Shown here piece by piece: positions 35,438 through 44,714 of a DNA stretch of 64,000 nt; position 1 is the first letter of the stretch; each line of letters begins with the position of its first letter. The DNA is from Amazonocrinis nigriterrae CENA67 (GTDB taxonomy: Bacteria > Cyanobacteriota > Cyanobacteriia > Cyanobacteriales > Nostocaceae), in the NCBI RefSeq assembly GCF_016056305.1, contig NZ_JAECZC010000009.1, positions 1-64,000 of the forward strand. The letters run 5' to 3'. The position numbers and the translations under genes are program-made. The notes beneath the pieces are model-generated. The model ran no database searches. It was not told the DNA's origin and saw only the letters and a list, made by a program, of their open reading frames with translations.

Positions 35438-36862
35438 ATGCTCTTAGACTATCAGGTTAGGAGGTTCCGTGATCAAAGTTTGCGATGCCAAGTGTGGGTA
35501 GCTAACAAATTGTTCAAACTTATGAAATTAAGTTTCATTTTCCAGGGTTGGCGGTATGGACGCTCTGCTTTGAAGCAGTATAGTAGAGTTGATTTCCTCC
35601 AAAAAGAACTGCTCAAAGGCTTTGCTGAGTTGAAGCAAATGGCATTTCCCCTCCTCAGACGGCAGCATTGCTTCAAAAGTACAATCATTAAAAAGACATC
35701 ACTCAAGAATCTATTTCCAATTTTTGTATTGATATCCTTTGCCACAGTATTGTTGGTGAACAGTTTTACTTCCGGTGCGATCGCGCAGATACCCCGCCAA
35801 GAAATTCGTGGCGTTTGGATGACAATTAATGATTTTGACACCCTCAAGGATCGTGCGAAAGTGCAGAATGCCGTAAGTCAATTGCGACAGCTAAATTTCA
35901 ATACTATTTATCCGGTAGTGTGGAATTCCGGCTATGTAATGTATCCCAGTGCTGTAGCACGCAATACGGGTATCCAACCCTTTGTCTTCCGCGGCTCTGA
36001 TGGACATGATATTCTAGCAGACCTCATTGCTCAAGCTCATCGCCAAGGTTTATTTGTGATTCCCTGGTTTGAGTTTGGATTAATGGCTCCTCCAACCTCA
36101 GAACTTACATTAAACCATCCAGAGTGGTTCACGCAACAGCGGGATGGTAGCCAAACTTCTATTAGCGCTGCTGGTGAAGTTATGTGGCTTAATCCATTTC
36201 ATCCAGAAGTGCAACAGTTTATTACCAGTCTCGTACTAGAAATCGTCACTCAATATGATGTTGATGGTATTCAGTTTGACGATCATATGAGTTTGCCCCG
36301 TGAATTTGGCTACGACCCATATACACTTAAGTTGTACACTCAGGAAACTAAGAAAAATCCCCCTATTAATCCTGAAGATCCAGAATGGGTACGTTGGCGG
36401 GCGGATAAAATTACGGCGTTTATGGTAAAACTCAACCAAGCCGTAAAACAGAGAAACAGCAAAGCCATTTTCTCTGTTGCTCCCAATTACTACGACTTTG
36501 CTTACAAGTTTCAACTACAAGACTGGCTGACTTGGATGCGGCTAAATATTGTCGATGAGCTAATCGTACAAATCTATCGTCCCGATCTCCAAAGCTTTAT
36601 TGCCAATATTTCCCGCTCAGAAATTCAAGAAGCGCAACAAATGGTACCTACTGGTATTGGAATCATGGCAGGAATGCGAAATCGTCCAGTTCCAATACAA
36701 CAAATTCAGTCTCAGGTGCGCGCTGCCCAAGGACGAGGTTTAGGTGTTGCCTTCTTCTACTACGAAAGCCTTTGGAATTATGCTCCAGAATCCTTAAGTG
36801 AAAGGCTGGCTGGTTTGCAAAGTCTTTTTCCTGCTCCTGCCTTCCGTTCTGCAATGGAATAA
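35438..36862 (+). CDS. Glycoside hydrolase family 10-like secreted protein (GHL10)
   Basis: A 474-residue protein. The GHL10/DUF187-type barrel starts at about residue 124 (EIRGVWMTINDFDTL) and shows FNTIYPVVWNSGYVMYPS, HRQGLFVIPWFEFG and the acidic VDGIQFDDHMSLP motif likely to carry catalytic acids. A hydrophobic segment (LFPIFVLISFATVLLVNSFTSGAIAQ, about 89-114) precedes it as signal peptide or anchor. The in-frame ATG at 35639 would give a more usual signal peptide, so the true start may be there rather than at 35438. It is probably a cell-envelope polysaccharide or peptidoglycan-modifying enzyme; the substrate is unknown. Confidence 0.85.
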   Translation: MLLDYQVRRFRDQSLRCQVWVANKLFKLMKLSFIFQGWRYGRSALKQYSRVDFLQKELLKGFAELKQMAFPLLRRQHCFKSTIIKKTSLKNLFPIFVLISFATVLLVNSFTSGAIAQIPRQEIRGVWMTINDFDTLKDRAKVQNAVSQLRQLNFNTIYPVVWNSGYVMYPSAVARNTGIQPFVFRGSDGHDILADLIAQAHRQGLFVIPWFEFGLMAPPTSELTLNHPEWFTQQRDGSQTSISAAGEVMWLNPFHPEVQQFITSLVLEIVTQYDVDGIQFDDHMSLPREFGYDPYTLKLYTQETKKNPPINPEDPEWVRWRADKITAFMVKLNQAVKQRNSKAIFSVAPNYYDFAYKFQLQDWLTWMRLNIVDELIVQIYRPDLQSFIANISRSEIQEAQQMVPTGIGIMAGMRNRPVPIQQIQSQVRAAQGRGLGVAFFYYESLWNYAPESLSERLAGLQSLFPAPAFRSAME

Positions 36863-36959
36863 CTTTACACCAAGATTTGTCGTCATCAGCGATCGCATTT
36901 ACCAGTTAGCTTACTACAAGGCATCGCTTCATGAATGTCTTTCACTTGGTTATACCAAT

Positions 36960-37908
36960 TTAAACGATGTTTAGGGCAAATAGGGCATCGAGAATGAAGG
37001 AATACCCCGTAATGGACATAATCACTTTTGGTGTTAACTCAGCTAAGAGTTGATCGACTTTAGCTTGCAGTTGATCGAGTGTGTGGAAACAAGCCCATTT
37101 GAGATCAGCTTTTAGATGTGCCCATAGCCGCTCAATGGGATTGAGTTATGGACACTAAGGTGGTTGAAACAACTCTCATCACATTCTCAGGCAAAATCAG
37201 ATGCTTACTTGTATGAAAGCGCCCTTGATCAACTTGAAGAATGTTGAGATTATCTGGATATGCTTGAGAAAATTCATTTAAAAACTGTTGATACCCAATG
37301 CTATCAACATGAGAAAACTGTAAAAAAAAGGATTCTCCTGTTGCAGGTTCAACCGCACCAGAGAGCCAAAAGGCTTTGAATAACCACTGCCATGCTCCTA
37401 TGGGTTTGACTCCACAGGCACTAATCAAGCGTCCGAGCAGTGTATGCAGTCCAAAACGACTCTCCAAAGTCAGCGAAGTAGCGAATTGGGCGTTCTTGTT
37501 GGCGAACTTGCCGATCATACTGACTCAACAACTCCAGGTCATCTGCAAGTTTTTTTTAAAGGACTCTGGCTGTTGCGGCTTCTGCTTTTTGTGTTGCGAT
37601 GTTTCCCGATGGCTTTGGCGATCGCAGTTCTCGTCGGTGCATTCTCCTGTTTGAGCCAGTACAGTACTTGCTAACGTTCTTTTGCTGTTGCTGTTTCGGC
37701 TTGACGCAACCTTTCTAACGTGAGTTCGATGAATACTGTTTCGACCTCTCCCCCAACCCCTCTCCTACAAGGAGAGGGGAGTAAAACCCTTATTTTTTCG
37801 TTACTCCTCCCTCGCCTAAATGGAGAGGGAGGCCAGGAGGGAGAGGTCTGTCGAACTCAGGTTTTCTACCAAATCATCCAAACTTTCCTTGACTTCAATT
37901 GAGGTCAC
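36960..37908 (-). pseudogene. Disrupted IS630-type transposase
   Basis: Read on the minus strand, pieces of one transposase lie in different frames. An N-terminal part starts with GTG at 37908 (MTSIEVKESLDDLVENL), and a helix-turn-helix-like segment at about 37590-37670 reads YWLKQENAPTRTAIAKAIGK. A DDE-domain part at 37132-37480 (ESRFGLHTLLGRLISACGVK, GAVEPATGESFFLQFSH, NILQVDQGRFHTSKHL) is followed by a C-terminal part at 36960-37145 with NPIERLWAHLKADLKWACF. Frameshifts near 37145 and 37480, an internal stop, and the insertion of a palindromic element at 37721-37859 make it non-functional. Confidence 0.8.
37721..37859. repeat. Palindromic element inserted in the IS630 transposase
   Basis: 139 bp bounded by TGAGTTCGA (37721-37729) and its complement TCGAACTCA (37851-37859). 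Inside are CGACCTCTCCC and GGGAGAGGTC near the two ends and two strong hairpins (CCCCTCTCC...GGAGAGGGG and CTCCCTCGCC...TGGAGAGGGAG). It separates the transposase N-terminus from the rest. Confidence 0.75.
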
Positions 37909-38093
37909 ACCAACCATCGGTAGATATCTCTAAACGATGATTCTCAGTTTCCCTTATCTGCCCTGTCTCCAATCTAAATTGGTATCAGCACTCAGCACTT
38001 TGCCATAAAGCGTAGACTTGAGCTACTAGCTAAAAATTTATTTTTTGGTGGGAGATTGAACAGATGTCAAAACGCTGTTTCTTACAACACCCT

Positions 38094-40832
38094 CTAAATG
38101 TTTGCCTGCTGCCGTTGATATAGTGACCAGTACAAGCCTTTTTGTTGCAACAACTGTGAGTGGGTTCCACGTTCAGCAATTACACCTCGCTCTAACACCA
38201 AAATTAAATCAGCACGTTTGAGGGGTGCAAAGCGGTGAGCAATCAGGAATACAGTACGATTAGCAGATATTTTTTGCAAGTTTTGCAGTACTTGCTGTTC
38301 AGTTTCACTATCCAAAGCGCTGGTAGCTTCATCCAATACCAAAATTGGTGCTTGGGAAAGAAATAATCGTGCTAAGGCAATGCGTTGGCGCTGTCCACCA
38401 GATAAAGCTGTACCGCGTTCACCCACATTAGTTTCGTAACCGTAGGGCAATTGACTAATAAAGTCATGGGCTACAGCTAGTCTTGCAGCTTCTACTACTT
38501 GCTCGGCAGTAATGTCGGGATTGCCAAGAGTAATATTTTCCAAGATAGTACCGTTAAATAAAAAGTCTTCTTGGAGAACTACACCAGTTTGTTGTCGCAA
38601 TGAAGCTAAATCAGCACTTTTGATATCAAAACCATCAATGAGGATGCGTCCTGATTCAATTTGATAGAGGCGTTGTAACAGCTTAGAGAGGGTACTTTTA
38701 CCAGAACCGCTACGTCCGACAATGCCAACAAACTGTCCTGGTTCCACATTAAAGGAAATGCCTCGCAACACTGGTTCAGTATGCGGTTGATACCGGAAAA
38801 ACACTTGCTCGAAGGTGACTTGACCTTTGAGGGGTGGTAAAACTAAACCAGTTCCGGCTTCTGCTTCTGGGGCAACGTTGAGGATGTCTCCTATGCGGTC
38901 TACAGAAAGTAAGACTTGTTGCAGATTTTGCCACAATTGCACTAACCTCAAAAGTGGGCCTGTGACTCTCCCACACAGCATTTGAAAGGCTACAAGCTGA
39001 CCGATAGTGAGTTTTTGTTCAATAACCAACTTGGCACCAAACCACAGAATCAGTAGAGAGGAAAGATTGGTGAGAAAGTCACCAATATTACTGCTAATGT
39101 TAGAGGTAGTAGAAGCTTTAAAACCAGTACGGATAAAGCGAGCAAATAAGCCTTCCCAGCGATCGCGTGCTACTGGTTCTGCTGCATGAGCTTTAACTGA
39201 GTGAATTCCTGTGACTGTCTCAACTAAAAACGATTGACTATCAGCACTGCGGTTAAAAGTTTCGTTGAGCCAACCCCGAAGAATTGGTGTAGCAACTATG
39301 GTCAAAGTAGCAAACAGTGGTAGTACTGCCAAAGCCACAAAGGTCAGCGGGATATTATAGTAAAACATCAATGCCAGGTAGACCACAGCAAAGATGCTAT
39401 CTAGAATTACAGTTAATGCTGTACCAGTCAGAAACTGACGGATTTGTTCTAGCTCTTGAACTCTAGCTACTGTGTCACCGACGCGCCGCGACTCAAAATA
39501 AGCCAAAGGCAGACGCATCAGATGCCGAAATAGTTGTGCCGATAAGCTCAAATCTAAGCGACGAGCTGTATGGGTAAAGATAAATAGTCGCAGAATGCCG
39601 AGTATAGCCTCGAATAAAGCTACCAATAAAAGCGCGATCGCCATGACATCAAGAGTCGGCAAACTCTCTTGCACCATCACTTTGTCAATGACGACTTGCG
39701 TAATTAATGGTGTACCTAACCCTAAAAGCTGCAACGTAAACGATGCCAGCAAGACTTCTCCTAGCAAGTTGCGGAACTTCCAAACTGCTGGAGTAAACCA
39801 ACTCAGGTTAAATTTTTCTTGCTTGGATATAACTTCTACTTGCCACAGCTTGCCATCCCAAGCAGCTTCAACTACTGATTGGGGAACGCTTTCGCAAGTA
39901 TGATCGGCATTTAAGGGATTACCAATAATTAGGCTAGAACCTTTCACTCCATAAGCCACTACCCAAGAAGGTGTTGGCTGTGAGTCAGATTTCCACTGTA
40001 GTAAAGCTGGAAATGATAACTGCCGCAAATCAAGCCAACTCACTTGCAACTGCTGCAAAACCAACCCTAATTTTTCTGCTGCTTCAATAACATGTTTCGG
40101 GCGTTCTCCCCTGAGTTGGCGTTGTACCCATTCCAGTTTTACAGGATTTTCCAACTGTTGAGCCGCCATTGTTAAACAGGCAGCAGCTGTATTCCAGCTA
40201 TAAACAAAAGGATAACCGGATATTACAGATGAGGGAGGTGAGGGAGGTGAGGGGGATGAGGGACATGAGGGAGATGAGGAGATGGGGCGATGGGGAGAAT
40301 CTAGTAATAACTTCTCCCCTGCTCCTGTGCCCCCCTGCTCCTCTGCTCCCCTGCTCCCCCCATCCTCTTGTGAACTTTGCCAAAACTCCTCCATTTGCGG
40401 TGTGGAAACTTCTGTTAATAATGCTGTATCCCAACACACCACTACTACTTCTTTACTGGCAGCTACAGCTTTATACTCGACAGAAAGCTTTTGTAAGTCG
40501 CCAAACCAATCTCCTGCCTGTAAGGCTGCCAAAGGTTTGCCGACATCTTGCTCCCCAAGATTGCGGGCTTCACTCCGCAAGCGGACTTTACCAGCAACAA
40601 TGAAGAATTGCTGACCTCCGATTTCACTTGACCAGATTTTTTCTCCAAGACGATATTGACAGGTTTGGCACTGATTTTGTAAGTGAGTTTGTTGTTCAGG
40701 AGTCAGCCAGCATAGAGGCGGCTGATCCCAAGGCACGCAAGCTAGTACGTTTACTTGTAGAGATCCATTATCCAGAAGTTTTAGTTCACTTGTAGTTTGA
40801 CTGTCAGCTTTTGAATTTTCTGGGCTAGCCAT
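38094..40832 (-). CDS. ABC exporter with cyclic-nucleotide-binding-like and degenerate C39 domains (HlyB/HetC-like)
   Basis: A 912-residue exporter. From the N-terminus it has a cyclic-nucleotide-binding-like domain (about 40-150), a linker expanded by a repeat insertion (40229-40371: Ser/Pro/Glu-rich), and a C39-like domain (about 200-330). Then come six membrane spans (about 350-640) and the ATPase with Walker A GRSGSGKST, LSGGQRQR and Walker B LVLDEATSALD. In the C39 domain the expected catalytic Cys-Gly after Asp is replaced (YSWNTAAACLTM) and the His is Ser (SWVVAYGV), so it should bind but not cleave its cargo, as in HlyB. The domain order is that of HetC, a heterocyst-pattern exporter, but hetP is not adjacent. 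It overlaps the upstream isomerase gene by 52 bases. The exported substrate is unknown. Confidence 0.9.
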   Translation of the reverse strand: MASPENSKADSQTTSELKLLDNGSLQVNVLACVPWDQPPLCWLTPEQQTHLQNQCQTCQYRLGEKIWSSEIGGQQFFIVAGKVRLRSEARNLGEQDVGKPLAALQAGDWFGDLQKLSVEYKAVAASKEVVVVCWDTALLTEVSTPQMEEFWQSSQEDGGSRGAEEQGGTGAGEKLLLDSPHRPISSSPSCPSSPSPPSPPSSVISGYPFVYSWNTAAACLTMAAQQLENPVKLEWVQRQLRGERPKHVIEAAEKLGLVLQQLQVSWLDLRQLSFPALLQWKSDSQPTPSWVVAYGVKGSSLIIGNPLNADHTCESVPQSVVEAAWDGKLWQVEVISKQEKFNLSWFTPAVWKFRNLLGEVLLASFTLQLLGLGTPLITQVVIDKVMVQESLPTLDVMAIALLLVALFEAILGILRLFIFTHTARRLDLSLSAQLFRHLMRLPLAYFESRRVGDTVARVQELEQIRQFLTGTALTVILDSIFAVVYLALMFYYNIPLTFVALAVLPLFATLTIVATPILRGWLNETFNRSADSQSFLVETVTGIHSVKAHAAEPVARDRWEGLFARFIRTGFKASTTSNISSNIGDFLTNLSSLLILWFGAKLVIEQKLTIGQLVAFQMLCGRVTGPLLRLVQLWQNLQQVLLSVDRIGDILNVAPEAEAGTGLVLPPLKGQVTFEQVFFRYQPHTEPVLRGISFNVEPGQFVGIVGRSGSGKSTLSKLLQRLYQIESGRILIDGFDIKSADLASLRQQTGVVLQEDFLFNGTILENITLGNPDITAEQVVEAARLAVAHDFISQLPYGYETNVGERGTALSGGQRQRIALARLFLSQAPILVLDEATSALDSETEQQVLQNLQKISANRTVFLIAHRFAPLKRADLILVLERGVIAERGTHSQLLQQKGLYWSLYQRQQANI

Positions 40833-41539
40833 TTTTCAAATAATTCATTTTGTAATGCTTGCTTGAGTTGAGTATCTTCTAAAGAAGCTGGCACAAATTG
40901 TTCTACTCGAAACAAACCATAACTTCCTTCGATTTCTATTGGCCCTACCAGTTGTCCAGGGCTTGCCGCATCAATAGCAGCTCTGAGTTTATCTGGCATT
41001 GTTCCCCGGCTAATGGGCCCCATCATGCCGTTGACAATTCGATCATCTGCTACTGAATACTCTTTAGCTAGTTGTTCAAAGCTACCTCCTTCTTCGATTT
41101 GGGTTTGTAGTTCTTCACTGAGTTCTCGATTCTTAACAACAATCCGAGAGAGGATCACCCGATCCAGAAAAATCTTACGTTCAATAAAATATTCTGGGAG
41201 TTTTGGTTCTGTCACTAAAGCTTTAAGTTTTTCTAACTTAAAGCTAAAAGCAACTGATGTGTGAAATGTAGTGTAATCTGTGCCATTACTCTTGAGCCAT
41301 TCTTGAAAACTTTGCGGGTCTGTAAGTTTGTTGTTAAGGCGAAAATCGATAATTGCCTGTTCTGTTAAAGCTGGGCTGATTTCAATATCGTCTCGTGTTT
41401 GTATTTCTTGCTCAATGACGTGCTGACGAAGAATATCGCCAATGAACTGTGCTAATTTTCCAGAGGCTTGGAGATATTTTACTGCTTTGTCAATAGAAAT
41501 TGGTTGGTCATCGACTGTCAAAAATGATAAAGTTTCCAT
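40781..41539 (-). CDS. Parvulin-type peptidylprolyl isomerase (PpiC-like)
   Basis: A 252-residue protein. The first 115 residues form an SurA-like helical region. The parvulin domain (about 125-225) has ILSRIVVKNRELSEELQTQIEEGGSFEQLAKEYSVADDRIVNGMMGPISRGTMPDKLRAAI. It has no signal peptide, which is usual for the cyanobacterial forms linked to type I exporters. Its stop codon lies 52 bases inside the downstream ABC exporter gene, so the two are translationally coupled; it probably keeps the exporter's substrate in an export-competent form. The ATG at 41539 is the only good start. Confidence 0.88.
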   Translation of the reverse strand: METLSFLTVDDQPISIDKAVKYLQASGKLAQFIGDILRQHVIEQEIQTRDDIEISPALTEQAIIDFRLNNKLTDPQSFQEWLKSNGTDYTTFHTSVAFSFKLEKLKALVTEPKLPEYFIERKIFLDRVILSRIVVKNRELSEELQTQIEEGGSFEQLAKEYSVADDRIVNGMMGPISRGTMPDKLRAAIDAASPGQLVGPIEIEGSYGLFRVEQFVPASLEDTQLKQALQNELFEKWLAQKIQKLTVKLQVN

Positions 41540-41763
41540 GAATTAAACCAATAAAAACAGCTAAGATTTTGTAAAAATTAAAATGTATATTGCAAACCTC
41601 TAGAAGCCAGCTATTCTTTACAGAAAATAATTTAGTATTGTAATTGACATTTTTTAGTAAAGAGTTAATGCTTATGCTATTTATTGCATAGCACTACAGC
41701 AACAACACCACAAGTGCGTTGCCTGAAATTACTTTTAAATCTCCAGAGAAGTCAGGAAAATAA

Positions 41764-42561
41764 TTAGCCCAAGGTACTTGTCCAGATCCAAGCAAGTAAT
41801 ATTGCTGCGATCGCACCAATTAATGTATTCAAAATATTGACTACTTCATTGGTTAGCCAGTTGTATTTAGATTGCAGTGTTGCGCCAATAACACTTTCTA
41901 AATTAGTGGCAATAAAAGCTGCCAATACACACCAAAGTATCCCCAATAGATTAATCAAACCGACTGCCCAGGCTATGATAGCGATCGCAATTGAACCCCC
42001 CACACCAGCTAAAGTTCCCTCCAAGCTCACTGCTCCTTCTGTGCCACGAGGTACTGGCTGTAGTGTAGTAATCAAAAACGTACTTTTACCGTATGCTTTG
42101 CCAACTTCGCTAGCACAGGTGTCAGAAAGCTTAGTACTAAAACTTGCCACGTACCCTAATAAAAGTAGGGAGTGGAGACTGGACACTAGGGACTCTTGAC
42201 TGGATGTAAAAAATCCTGAATTTATAATCCCGACTCCCAAAGCACACAACGCTCCAGTTAAAGCCGAACCCCAGACATTTTCTGGGCCTCTTGCCCCAGA
42301 ACGCTTTTCAGCTATCCCTTCAGCTTCCTTTTGTGCCATGCCAATGCGTGTCACACCAGAACCAACCAAAAAGTAGAACATTACAACCACATATCCCCAC
42401 CAACCTAAAGTTCCCCAAATTAGTACGCCTAGTAACCAGGCGTGGAATAATCCCGCTGGGGTCAGCAGCTTTTTAGGAGCAATCCAAGCTAAACCCAATA
42501 AAATTGTGTTCAATCCTGCTCCCACTAACCAAGGATTCGCAGAGTTAATTAAAGATAACAT
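41764..42561 (-). CDS. DUF92/TIGR00297 membrane protein, probable phytyl-phosphate kinase (VTE6-like)
   Basis: A polytopic membrane protein of 265 residues with the TIGR00297 signature: LTPAGLFHAWLLGVLIWGTLGWWGY, FYFLVGSGVTRIG, KLSDTCASEVGKAYG and GTEGAVSLEGTLAG. Plant VTE6 and the Synechocystis homologue are phytyl-phosphate kinases that recycle phytol from chlorophyll for tocopherol and phylloquinone (family knowledge). The ATG at 42561 was chosen; two upstream TTG codons are possible. Residues SSQESLVSSLHSLLL in a loop are encoded by a heptamer-type insertion (42165-42202), apparently tolerated. Confidence 0.85.
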   Translation of the reverse strand: MLSLINSANPWLVGAGLNTILLGLAWIAPKKLLTPAGLFHAWLLGVLIWGTLGWWGYVVVMFYFLVGSGVTRIGMAQKEAEGIAEKRSGARGPENVWGSALTGALCALGVGIINSGFFTSSQESLVSSLHSLLLLGYVASFSTKLSDTCASEVGKAYGKSTFLITTLQPVPRGTEGAVSLEGTLAGVGGSIAIAIIAWAVGLINLLGILWCVLAAFIATNLESVIGATLQSKYNWLTNEVVNILNTLIGAIAAILLAWIWTSTLG

Positions 42562-42567
42562 CAACAA

Positions 42568-43306
42568 TGAATCACGAGTAGTTTTGCCAGAATACCAACA
42601 GAATAACCAATTTTGGAACTTGGGTGTTTTCTGGGGATTTAAGGATTGGGTGTTAGTCAGAAAAACTTATTTTATAAACTAAATTCCTTCCTAGCCCCAG
42701 TGCCTAATCTCAAGAACAACTTTTGTTTACCAAAAGACCTGGAAAAGTTATAGTTAATCAATAAGTAAATTTTAATGCCTGTATTCAAAGTTTTAACCCA
42801 GTATTTGCTTGTAAAATTAAGTAAATAAAAGCATATTAGACTTAATCATTCATGCAAACACCATTAATATAATATAAGATAATTTTATATTAAACTGTAT
42901 TCAAGTTGACCACAAACAAACTTTAAAACAATAAATTCGCAATTTAAGTAAGTCGGTGGAAATAAACCAAACTATGTTACGAAACATAAATGGGCTTTAA
43001 ACCCTTACAAATGACAAATGACAGTCCTAGCCAGTTATCTTTAATTGCACCGCCCTACTTACCTCTTTGCCTCCTGCTCAAGAACTCACCTGCTTTGCTA
43101 CATTCCTGCCCAAACCCCAGATTTTTCGCCTCAGTACGTAAGACCTAAAATGGTAAATAACTAATTGGGCATAATTAAATCTAACTATGTTTTTTCTTTC
43201 CCTCATGCCCCATGACGCCACTTGCTCCACTTGGGCAAAGCCCAAGACCGCAGTGGCTCGCCTATGCCCAATTCCCCATGCCCCATGAGTGTACTTATTG
43301 TTAAAT
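42568..43306. other. Intergenic region with repeats, no gene
   Basis: About 740 bases, AT-rich to about 43010. A stretch rich in short palindromic repeats follows (43195-43286: CCCCATGACGCC, AAGACCGCAGTGGCTCGCC and repeated ATGCCC words). No convincing open frame or RNA gene was seen. Confidence 0.5.
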
Positions 43307-43738
43307 ATGAGCCAAACTTTATTTCATCTGGCTTTCCCCGTGACTGATATTGCTCAGACAAAGGCTTATTATGTCGATGGATTGGGCTGTATCCCTGGTC
43401 GTGAAAACCCCCAAGCTTTAATTCTCAACTTCTATGGTCATCAATTGGTAGCCCATGTCACTAGAGAGGATTTAACACGCCAACGCACGATCTATCCCAG
43501 ACATTTTGGGCTAATTTTCACCCAAGAGCGTGATTGGGAGGATTTACTAAAAAAGGCACAACAACAACAGCTGCTTTTTCGTGAAGAACCAAAAAATCGC
43601 TTTGTTGGTTCTCACCTTGAGCATTGCACTTTCTTTTTAGAAGATCCTTTTTACAACCTGATAGAACTCAAATATTACCGCCACCCAGAGGCGATTTTTG
43701 GAAGCTATGAGTATACCCAAATTGGGGATAGGGGTTAA
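43307..43738 (+). CDS. VOC family protein (glyoxalase/dioxygenase-like)
   Basis: A 143-residue single-domain vicinal-oxygen-chelate protein. It begins MSQTLFHLAFPVTDIAQTKAYYVDGLGC and has a second-half pattern HLEHCTFFLEDPFYNLIELKYY, in which the His and Glu are typical metal ligands. The reaction cannot be predicted. The ATG at 43307 is favoured over a GTG six codons upstream because the first strand of the VOC fold starts just after it. Its 3' end overlaps the convergent lipase-like gene by 71 bases. Confidence 0.87.
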   Translation: MSQTLFHLAFPVTDIAQTKAYYVDGLGCIPGRENPQALILNFYGHQLVAHVTREDLTRQRTIYPRHFGLIFTQERDWEDLLKKAQQQQLLFREEPKNRFVGSHLEHCTFFLEDPFYNLIELKYYRHPEAIFGSYEYTQIGDRG

Positions 43739-44336
43739 TCGGTTCTGTTAAGGCAGTTGCTACTGCTGCCAAACATCTGGAGTCTCCCAGCATCCAAGAG
43801 TGTAGCGCCACTGGTAATATCACTTCTTTTCCTACAGGCAATTGTGAACTGCTTGTTGGTACAATCATCAAATCATAAGGTGTCCATATCGACGTAAAAT
43901 TCAGATGTCTTAACATTGCAGCATCAGAATTTAAATTTTTGATAAAAGCACTGTTGGGGCGCATTTGCATACAGCCACGACGCTGTGAAGCAAAGGCAAT
44001 CACAGTTCCATGATGAGGTGAAGAGATAGTAATAAAGCGCTGCACACGGTTAATGCCTCCCAAGCGTTGAACATAGTAACGGCTAACAATTCCTCCCATA
44101 CTGAAGCCTATCAAGTCCAGCGGTTGCTCTATGGCAAAGTTGGCTGCCACATAATCAGCTACCTGCTTTGCTAATACATCAAGGCCAGCATCACCATTGT
44201 TGGGCACGAGATCCAGCGTGTACACAGACCACCCCAGATACCTCAAGTAAGCCGCCATTTTGTCAAAAACTGCTCCTGTATCCTCAATGCCATGTACTAA
44301 TAAAACAGGATTATTTTGCTGATTTTGAGTGTTCAT
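43668..44336 (-). CDS. Lipase/esterase-like alpha/beta hydrolase
   Basis: A 222-residue alpha/beta hydrolase of the triacylglycerol lipase-like (LipA/EstA) group. It has an oxyanion HG in VLLVHGIEDTG (11-21), nucleophile Ser79 in GFSMGG, probable acid Asp in TPYDLMIVP, and His in ALHSWML near residue 185. There is no signal peptide. The last about 24 residues (after TEPINPYPQF) are encoded in the region overlapping the convergent VOC gene and may be a recent extension of the frame. Substrate unknown; membrane lipid or ester hydrolysis is likely. Confidence 0.85.
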   Translation of the reverse strand: MNTQNQQNNPVLLVHGIEDTGAVFDKMAAYLRYLGWSVYTLDLVPNNGDAGLDVLAKQVADYVAANFAIEQPLDLIGFSMGGIVSRYYVQRLGGINRVQRFITISSPHHGTVIAFASQRRGCMQMRPNSAFIKNLNSDAAMLRHLNFTSIWTPYDLMIVPTSSSQLPVGKEVILPVALHSWMLGDSRCLAAVATALTEPINPYPQFGYTHSFQKSPLGGGNI

Positions 44337-44714
44337 CTGCCAAACTCGCCTGCATCAAGTCTGTAGAAAATTTAACTGAGTACTGCGGCTACCTGTCTCT
44401 AGGCTGTGACACTCCTCCTACTGGTTGAGTGCAAATAATTATTTGCCGAGTCATAAATGTTAATTTATGTTAAGCAAACTTTCAGAATCTTGCCCTCAGT
44501 TACAGTAAAATTTAATAATTAATTCTCGGTGTCTACAGGTTGCAAGTGCTTGCAAAGTTGATAACATTTGCCCTGTAGTCTTACTACAATGTTGATTAGT
44601 ACAAATCTATAAAGCTGGTCAGCGCGATAGTGTAGCGCAAAAAAATGTAACATTTTGCTGTAGTTTTTAATATTACGGCCAACATTACAGATATCAAAGG
44701 CAGGAGCAATTCTA
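44337..44714. other. Divergent intergenic region
   Basis: About 380 bases separating the lipase-like gene and the Ala/Lys-rich protein gene. AAGGCAGGAG before 44715 is the ribosome binding site of the latter. No gene or clear promoter was identified. Confidence 0.45.

Larger units (their letters stand above)
36953..37984. mobile_element. Degenerate IS630-family insertion sequence
   Basis: About 1.03 kb bounded by inverted ends: TACCAATTTA on the left (36953-36962) and TAAATTGGTA on the right (37975-37984), flanked by TA dinucleotides as expected for IS630/Tc1-type insertion. It contains a disrupted transposase on the minus strand and a nested palindromic element at 37721-37859. Confidence 0.7.

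Noticed and set aside
35456-35500. Start of a gene at the GTG at 35469 after TTAGGAGG
   Set aside because: The ribosome-binding-like sequence is good, but the frame from that GTG stops after ten codons and is out of frame with the GH10-like gene.
38094-40832. Assignment as HetC itself
   Set aside because: The domain order matches, but the neighbour hetP is missing, a PpiC gene overlaps it instead, and the length is shorter; HetC-like/HlyB-like is the safer call.
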